Part shown: in pieces, positions 6,020 to 9,241 of the stretch
Numbering within the stretch: position 1 is the stretch's first letter
Layout: each line of letters starts with the position of its first letter
NCBI GenBank assembly: GCA_030630445.1
Contig: DAOVNC010000110.1
Location: 1-9,241, forward strand
Source of the DNA: Kiritimatiellales bacterium
GTDB lineage: Bacteria; Verrucomicrobiota; Kiritimatiellia; Kiritimatiellales; Pontiellaceae
Direction: 5' to 3'
Length of the DNA: 9,241 nucleotides
Program-made: the position numbers and the translations under genes
Notes under the pieces: generated by a model
What the model was told of the DNA's origin: nothing
What the model saw: the letters and a program-made list of their open reading frames with translations, nothing else
Databases searched by the model: none

Positions 6020-6355
6020 CTATGCGTTGTCGGTTAAAATTATGGTTATATGGCTCGTCTTCTTCTGGATCGGACTGGCCATGCCTCTAGCACGGGGACG
6101 GAAACGCTTCTGCATCGGACCCCCGTCCACGATTGCATTCTTAACATAAAGGCTGTCGACCGACAGACCCTCGTTGCTCTCGGCATTCGCGATCGCCGAT
6201 TTCAAGGTCTTCCCGATCTGGAGAGCAGCCTTGCGAGCGTTAAACTCAGTAATGCGCAATGCATCTGCAACCGGCAAACCTTTGATTTTGTTTGCCAAAT
6301 CGCGCGCCTTGGTAGGCGACATCTTCACATATTTAGTTATTGCTGACACTTCCAT
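6020..6355 (-). CDS. rplV: 50S ribosomal protein L22
   Basis: L22 reaches into the nascent peptide exit tunnel with a long beta-hairpin. The 111-residue protein matches the usual 110 or so. It shows KYVKMSPTKARDLANKIKG (8-26), the helical NARKAALQIGKTLKSAIANA (39-58), and the hairpin DGGPMQKRFRPRARGMASPI (77-96) running into KKTSHITIIL. The ATG at 6353-6355 is preferred. An in-frame GTG at 6382 would add nine residues but has no ribosome binding site before it; the chosen ATG has only a weak GTGAG-like site. It comes after a 91-nt spacer, the longest in the window. The stop is TAG. Confidence 0.97.
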   Translation of the reverse strand: MEVSAITKYVKMSPTKARDLANKIKGLPVADALRITEFNARKAALQIGKTLKSAIANAESNEGLSVDSLYVKNAIVDGGPMQKRFRPRARGMASPIQKKTSHITIILTDNA

Positions 6356-6446
6356 AGTGTTCTCACTCTCAATTATGTCCACGACGTATAAAGGGCGGAC
6401 AGTCTACGGTTTTGGTTTCTAAAATCCAGTATTTCCTTCAAAAAAA
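6356..6446 (-). other. rpsS-rplV spacer, no gene seen
   Basis: This is the only spacer longer than 42 nt. Read on the minus strand it holds CATAAT (plus-strand 6372-6377), a five-of-six match to a -10 box, but no acceptable -35 box at 16 to 19 nt spacing. There is a weak GTGAG-like site before rplV. No terminator hairpin and no plausible coding sequence are visible. It may hold an internal promoter or a processing site, but the sequence alone does not show either. Confidence 0.35.
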
Positions 6447-6725
6447 TTATTTGACGGTCTTTTCCGTTGCCATGCCGTGGGTTCTGAAACCGCGGGTCGG
6501 TGAAAACTCGCCCAGTTTGTGGCCCACCATGTTCTCGGTAACGAAAACAGGAACGAAAACCTTGCCGTTGTGTACATTGAAGGTGTGTCCCACGAATTCC
6601 GGAACAATCATGGTGCTGCGCGCCCAGGTTTTGATCGGCGACTTGCGTCCCGAATCATCCATCTTCCTGACTTTCTTCAGCAGCTTGCCATCAACGAAAG
6701 GACCTTTTCTCAGTGAACGTGCCAT
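6447..6725 (-). CDS. rpsS: 30S ribosomal protein S19
   Basis: S19 sits in the head of the small subunit and contacts the large subunit and A-site tRNA region. The 92-residue product has the expected size. It carries MARSLRKGPFVDGKLLKKV at the start, KSPIKTWARSTMIVPEFVGH (28-47), and the near-invariant FVPVFVTENMVGHKLGEFSP (57-76) with TRGFRTHG. The ATG at 6723-6725 is 2 nt after the rplB stop, with GGAGG 11 nt upstream inside the end of rplB, so its translation is probably coupled to rplB. The stop is TAA. Confidence 0.98.
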   Translation of the reverse strand: MARSLRKGPFVDGKLLKKVRKMDDSGRKSPIKTWARSTMIVPEFVGHTFNVHNGKVFVPVFVTENMVGHKLGEFSPTRGFRTHGMATEKTVK

Positions 6726-6727
6726 AA

Positions 6728-7555
6728 CTATTTCTTCCTCCGCTCGACGATATATTTGTTGGTCGCTTTATGCTTGTTGCGGGTACGCTTGCCTTTCGCC
6801 AGCAGACCCCACGGGGATTGCGGGTGGCCACCACCGGAGGTGCGACCCTCGCCACCACCCATTGGGTGGTCAACCGGGTTCATCGCCACACCGCGAACGG
6901 TCGGGCGGATGCCCAGCCAGCGCTTGCGACCAGCCTTCCCCATCACGATGTTGCTGTGGTCCACATTGCCGACACGACCCATGGTGGCCATGCAGTTGGT
7001 GCGGATCAGGCGGATTTCGCCGGACGGCATCTTGATGTGCGCATACTCATCTTCACGTGACATGAGTTGCGCGGAGGTTCCTGCGGAGCGAACCATCTGG
7101 CCGCCACGGCCGGCAATCAACTCGATATTGTGTACCGCCGAACCCACCGGAATCTTTCCGAGCGGCAGGGAGTTGCCCACGGAAGGTTCCACATCGGGAC
7201 CCGACAGAACGGTGGAACCCACCTCTAGCCCGGACGGGGCGATAATGTAGCGCTTTTCACCGTCTGCATAGTGCAGCAGGGCGATACGCGCGGAACGGTT
7301 CGGATCGTACTCGATCGCGGCAACCTTGGCGGGAATGCCGAACTTGTCGCGCTTGAAGTCTACCGCGCGGTAGCGGCGCTTGTGCCCTCCCCCTTTGTGG
7401 CGGACGGTGATGCGACCCGCGCTGTTGCGGCCAGACCCGCTCTTCTTGCCCTTGAGCAGTGAGCGTTCCGGCGTCGACTTGGTGATGTCGGCGAAGTCCG
7501 AGAGCACCATGTGCCGCCGGCTCGGGGTATATGGCTTATGTGATTTCAAACCCAT
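6728..7555 (-). CDS. rplB: 50S ribosomal protein L2
   Basis: L2 is one of the most conserved large-subunit proteins, needed for subunit association and close to the peptidyl transferase centre. The 275-residue product contains the OB-fold and SH3-like RNA-binding domains, with GRITVRHKGGGHKRRYRAVD (47-66), AGRGGQMVRSAGTSAQLMSR (148-167) and the C-terminal signature RGVAMNPVDHPMGGGEGR (221-238). The first His of DHPHGGGEGR, which corresponds to E. coli His229, is kept (H230). The second is Met (M232). The end, HPQSPWGLLAKGKRTRNKHK to KYIVERRKK, is typical. The ATG at 7553-7555 has AAGGAG 9 nt upstream. It follows rplW by 13 nt. The stop is TAG. Confidence 0.98.
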   Translation of the reverse strand: MGLKSHKPYTPSRRHMVLSDFADITKSTPERSLLKGKKSGSGRNSAGRITVRHKGGGHKRRYRAVDFKRDKFGIPAKVAAIEYDPNRSARIALLHYADGEKRYIIAPSGLEVGSTVLSGPDVEPSVGNSLPLGKIPVGSAVHNIELIAGRGGQMVRSAGTSAQLMSREDEYAHIKMPSGEIRLIRTNCMATMGRVGNVDHSNIVMGKAGRKRWLGIRPTVRGVAMNPVDHPMGGGEGRTSGGGHPQSPWGLLAKGKRTRNKHKATNKYIVERRKK

Positions 7556-7568
7556 TGCAGTAAACTCC

Positions 7569-7859
7569 TTAGATCAGGCTCAACTTGTCCTTGTCTTCTT
7601 CATGTACCGTAACCACCGCGCGCTTCCACGAAGCGGTGGTTCCATAACTGGCCGTGCGTGCGCGCTTTTTCTTGCCTTTTCGGCGCATCGTATTGACGGC
7701 CATAACACGGACATTGAAAAGCGCTTCCACGGCCTTCTTGATCTCCATCTTGTTGGCTTCCTTGGCCACGCGGAACAGATATTTGTTCTGCTCCTCCGCC
7801 ATGCGGGTGCCCTTCTCCGTCAACAAAATCTTCTTGATTACATCAGCTGAATTCTTCAT
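7569..7859 (-). CDS. rplW: 50S ribosomal protein L23
   Basis: L23 surrounds the exit of the peptide tunnel and is the main docking site for trigger factor and SRP. The 96-residue product has normal length: ILLTEKGTRMAEEQNKYLFR (11-30), EANKMEIKKAVEALFNVRVM (34-53), a basic loop MRRKGKKKRARTASYG (58-73) that enters the rRNA, and SWKRAVVTV. The ATG at 7857-7859 has AAAGGA 9 nt upstream. It lies 13 nt after rplD, in the standard L4-L23-L2 order. Confidence 0.98.
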   Translation of the reverse strand: MKNSADVIKKILLTEKGTRMAEEQNKYLFRVAKEANKMEIKKAVEALFNVRVMAVNTMRRKGKKKRARTASYGTTASWKRAVVTVHEEDKDKLSLI

Positions 7860-7872
7860 ATCGGCGATTCCT

Positions 7873-8496
7873 TTATGCTAGGCGGCCCTCGAGTGCTTCC
7901 ATGCCGGCCTTGGTCACGACCACGTTCTTGTAGCGCAGCAACTGGTAGGTATTGGCCAGCACCGCCGTAACGACTTCGACCTTCGGAATGTTCCGCGAAG
8001 CCAGCAGCACGTTGTCGTTGTTGGCATCTACGATAAACAGCCCCCCGCGGTCGAGGCCCAGCCCCTTGAGGACGGAAACGAATTCCTTCGTTTTCGGTGT
8101 CGTCAAAGCCAAATTTTCGATCACGGTGATTTCGCCCTGGTCCACCTTGGCGCTGAACGCGCGCTGGAAGGCCAGCTTGGTAACTTTCTTGGAAAGCTTC
8201 TTCTTGTACTTGCGCGGGTGCGGGCCATGGGCCACGGCACCGCCGCGCCATATGGGCGACTGCTTGTAGCCGGCACGTGCGCGGCCAAGACCCTTTTGTT
8301 TCCAGGGTTTGGCACCGGTGCCGGATACGTTGGACTTGCTCTTGGTCGATGCAGTGCCGGCCCGTTGGTGCGCATTGTATGCCACCACGGCTTCGTGCAC
8401 GGCCTGTTCGCCCTTGTCGAGAACGAGAAGGCTGTCCGCGATTTCGTATTCGCCGACGCTCTCTCCCTTAATGCTTTTAAAAGGTATTTTGCTCAT
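7873..8496 (-). CDS. rplD: 50S ribosomal protein L4
   Basis: L4 lines the exit tunnel with an extended loop. In E. coli free L4 also represses its own operon through the S10 leader, which would lie outside this window. The 207-residue product shows HEAVVAYNAHQRAGTASTKS (34-53), the tunnel loop KPWKQKGLGRARAGYKQSPI (63-82), WRGGAVAHGPHPRKY and KKLSKKVTKLAFQRAFSAK, then the globular C-terminal fold. Within the loop, Leu follows KG where E. coli has Thr (GTGRAR). The ATG at 8494-8496 has GAGGA about 5 nt upstream. It lies 12 nt after rplC. Confidence 0.98.
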   Translation of the reverse strand: MSKIPFKSIKGESVGEYEIADSLLVLDKGEQAVHEAVVAYNAHQRAGTASTKSKSNVSGTGAKPWKQKGLGRARAGYKQSPIWRGGAVAHGPHPRKYKKKLSKKVTKLAFQRAFSAKVDQGEITVIENLALTTPKTKEFVSVLKGLGLDRGGLFIVDANNDNVLLASRNIPKVEVVTAVLANTYQLLRYKNVVVTKAGMEALEGRLA

Positions 8497-8508
8497 GATC
8501 TTCCTCGT

Positions 8509-9138
8509 TTACTTCTTTTTGAGCGCTTCCTTGATCACCACGATACCCCCGGCCGCGCCAGGAACAGAGCCCTTGACGAGAATCAGGTTTTCTTCGGGAC
8601 GAACCTGGATGATTCTAAGATTCTGGGTCGTAACGCGCTTGTCGCCCATTTGACCCGGCATTTTTTTGCCTTTGAACACACGGCCAGGAAACTCGCACAT
8701 TCCGATGGAACCCGTACGGCGGATCCATCCACCACCGTGGCTCGCGCGGCCACCAGCAAAGTTGTAGCGCTTGACGACCCCTTGGAACCCGCGGCCCTTG
8801 CCGGTGGCGACAATATCGACGTAGTTGACTTCTTCGAAAACACTGGCGTTGATTACATCGCCCACCGTCACTTCCTCGGACTCATCCACATGGATTTCGC
8901 GAAGAATACGCTTGGCGGAAACGCCTGCCTTTTTGAAATGGCCCTGCGCCGGCTTGTTTACGCGTTGCTCCTTCTGGTCCTCAAACCCAAGCTGCACCGC
9001 CGAATAGCCTTCTTTGCTGCTGTTCTTTTGCTGAACCACAACGCAAGGACCCGCTTCGATGACCGTCACCGGCACAGCAGCGCCGGTTTCGTCGTAGACC
9101 GAGGTCATCCCTAGTTTTTTTCCAATTAAACCCTTCAT
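8509..9138 (-). CDS. rplC: 50S ribosomal protein L3
   Basis: L3 binds 23S rRNA early in assembly and extends a loop toward the peptidyl transferase centre. The 209-residue product matches the family from MKGLIGKKLGMTSVYDETG to the conserved half: GKGRGFQGVVKRYNFAGG (113-130), RASHGGGWIRRTGSIG (131-146), PGRVFKGKKMPGQMGDKRVT (151-170) and VKGSVPGAAGG. The residue aligned by eye with E. coli Gln150, methylated by PrmB, is Glu149, so that modification is not expected here. The ATG at 9136-9138 has only a weak AAGTGG site upstream. It lies 11 nt after rpsJ and may depend on coupling to it. Confidence 0.98.
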   Translation of the reverse strand: MKGLIGKKLGMTSVYDETGAAVPVTVIEAGPCVVVQQKNSSKEGYSAVQLGFEDQKEQRVNKPAQGHFKKAGVSAKRILREIHVDESEEVTVGDVINASVFEEVNYVDIVATGKGRGFQGVVKRYNFAGGRASHGGGWIRRTGSIGMCEFPGRVFKGKKMPGQMGDKRVTTQNLRIIQVRPEENLILVKGSVPGAAGGIVVIKEALKKK

Positions 9139-9149
9139 AACAGCACCAC

Positions 9150-9241
9150 TTAGATTTTGATGGTGATATCCACACCCGCCGGCAGATTAAGCTTTTTCAG
9201 TTCGTCGACCGTCTTGATCGTCGGGTCGATAATATCCAGCA
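9150..9241 (-). CDS. rpsJ: 30S ribosomal protein S10, 3' end only
   Basis: S10 is a small-subunit head protein that also acts as NusE in transcription antitermination. Only the last 29 codons and the TAA stop are in the window. They read LDIIDPTIKTVDELKKLNLP followed by AGVDITIKI, which matches the conserved S10 C-terminus (a D-x-x-DPT segment, then L-x-LPAGVDI-x-I). The 5' end, and probably the operon leader and promoter, lie beyond 9241. It is 11 nt upstream of rplC, the standard S10-L3 order. Confidence 0.93.
   Translation of the reverse strand, partial: LDIIDPTIKTVDELKKLNLPAGVDITIKI

Noticed and set aside
5341..6090. A 249-codon plus-strand open frame opposite rpsC
   Set aside because: Antisense to a clear S3 gene; no independent evidence of coding.
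6356..6382. Extended L22 starting at the GTG at 6382
   Set aside because: No ribosome binding site precedes the GTG, and the nine extra residues have no family support; the ATG at 6355 gives the normal length.
8218..9114. A 298-codon open frame on the plus strand, antisense to rplC and rplD
   Set aside because: It is fully overlapped by two unmistakable ribosomal protein genes, has no recognisable protein family features and no ribosome binding site context. Long antisense frames are expected opposite biased G+C-rich coding sequence.
1..9241. Possible CRISPR array, mobile element, defence system or other novel locus
   Set aside because: No spaced repeats, transposase, integrase, tRNA or att-like sites are visible. 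Every stretch is accounted for by ribosomal protein genes, secY and short spacers.

Overview
The window is a continuous stretch of the conserved bacterial S10-spc ribosomal protein operon, entirely on the minus strand. Read from high to low coordinates the order is rpsJ (3' end only), rplC, rplD, rplW, rplB, rpsS, rplV, rpsC, rplP, rpmC, rpsQ, rplN, rplX, rplE, rpsH, rplF, rplR, rpsE, rplO, secY (5' two thirds). That is 20 genes, 18 of them complete. Spacers are 2 to 42 nt except for one of 91 nt between rpsS and rplV. Almost every gene has a readable purine-rich ribosome binding site, and no convincing terminator or strong promoter is visible. The operon's true promoter would lie beyond position 9241 and its end beyond position 1.

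Region by region: 9241-6447 holds the S10-operon head (S10, L3, L4, L23, L2, S19). The 91-nt spacer follows. 6355-4459 holds L22, S3, L16, L29 and S17. 4447-898 is the spc part (L14, L24, L5, S8, L6, L18, S5, L15). 875-1 is SecY. The products are structural proteins of both ribosomal subunits plus the channel subunit of the Sec translocon, so co-transcription couples ribosome supply to membrane protein export capacity.

Organism: a bacterium with moderately high G+C DNA. Two genes usual in the spc operon are absent from their normal places: rpsN (S14) between rplE and rpsH, and rpmD (L30) between rpsE and rplO. As I recall, Chlamydiae share this arrangement, which together with the protein character makes a member of the Planctomycetota-Verrucomicrobiota-Chlamydiota group (Verrucomicrobiota, Kiritimatiellota or Lentisphaerota) my best guess. 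This is inference from memory and is not certain.

I see no previously undescribed system here; this is core housekeeping DNA. The points worth a second look are small: the two missing genes, an L24 lacking its usual C-terminal tail, non-consensus residues in the two 5S rRNA-binding proteins L5 and L18, a TTG start for rpsC, an Arg/Gly-rich N-terminus on S5, and stop codon use in which TGA is absent and TAG is unusually common.
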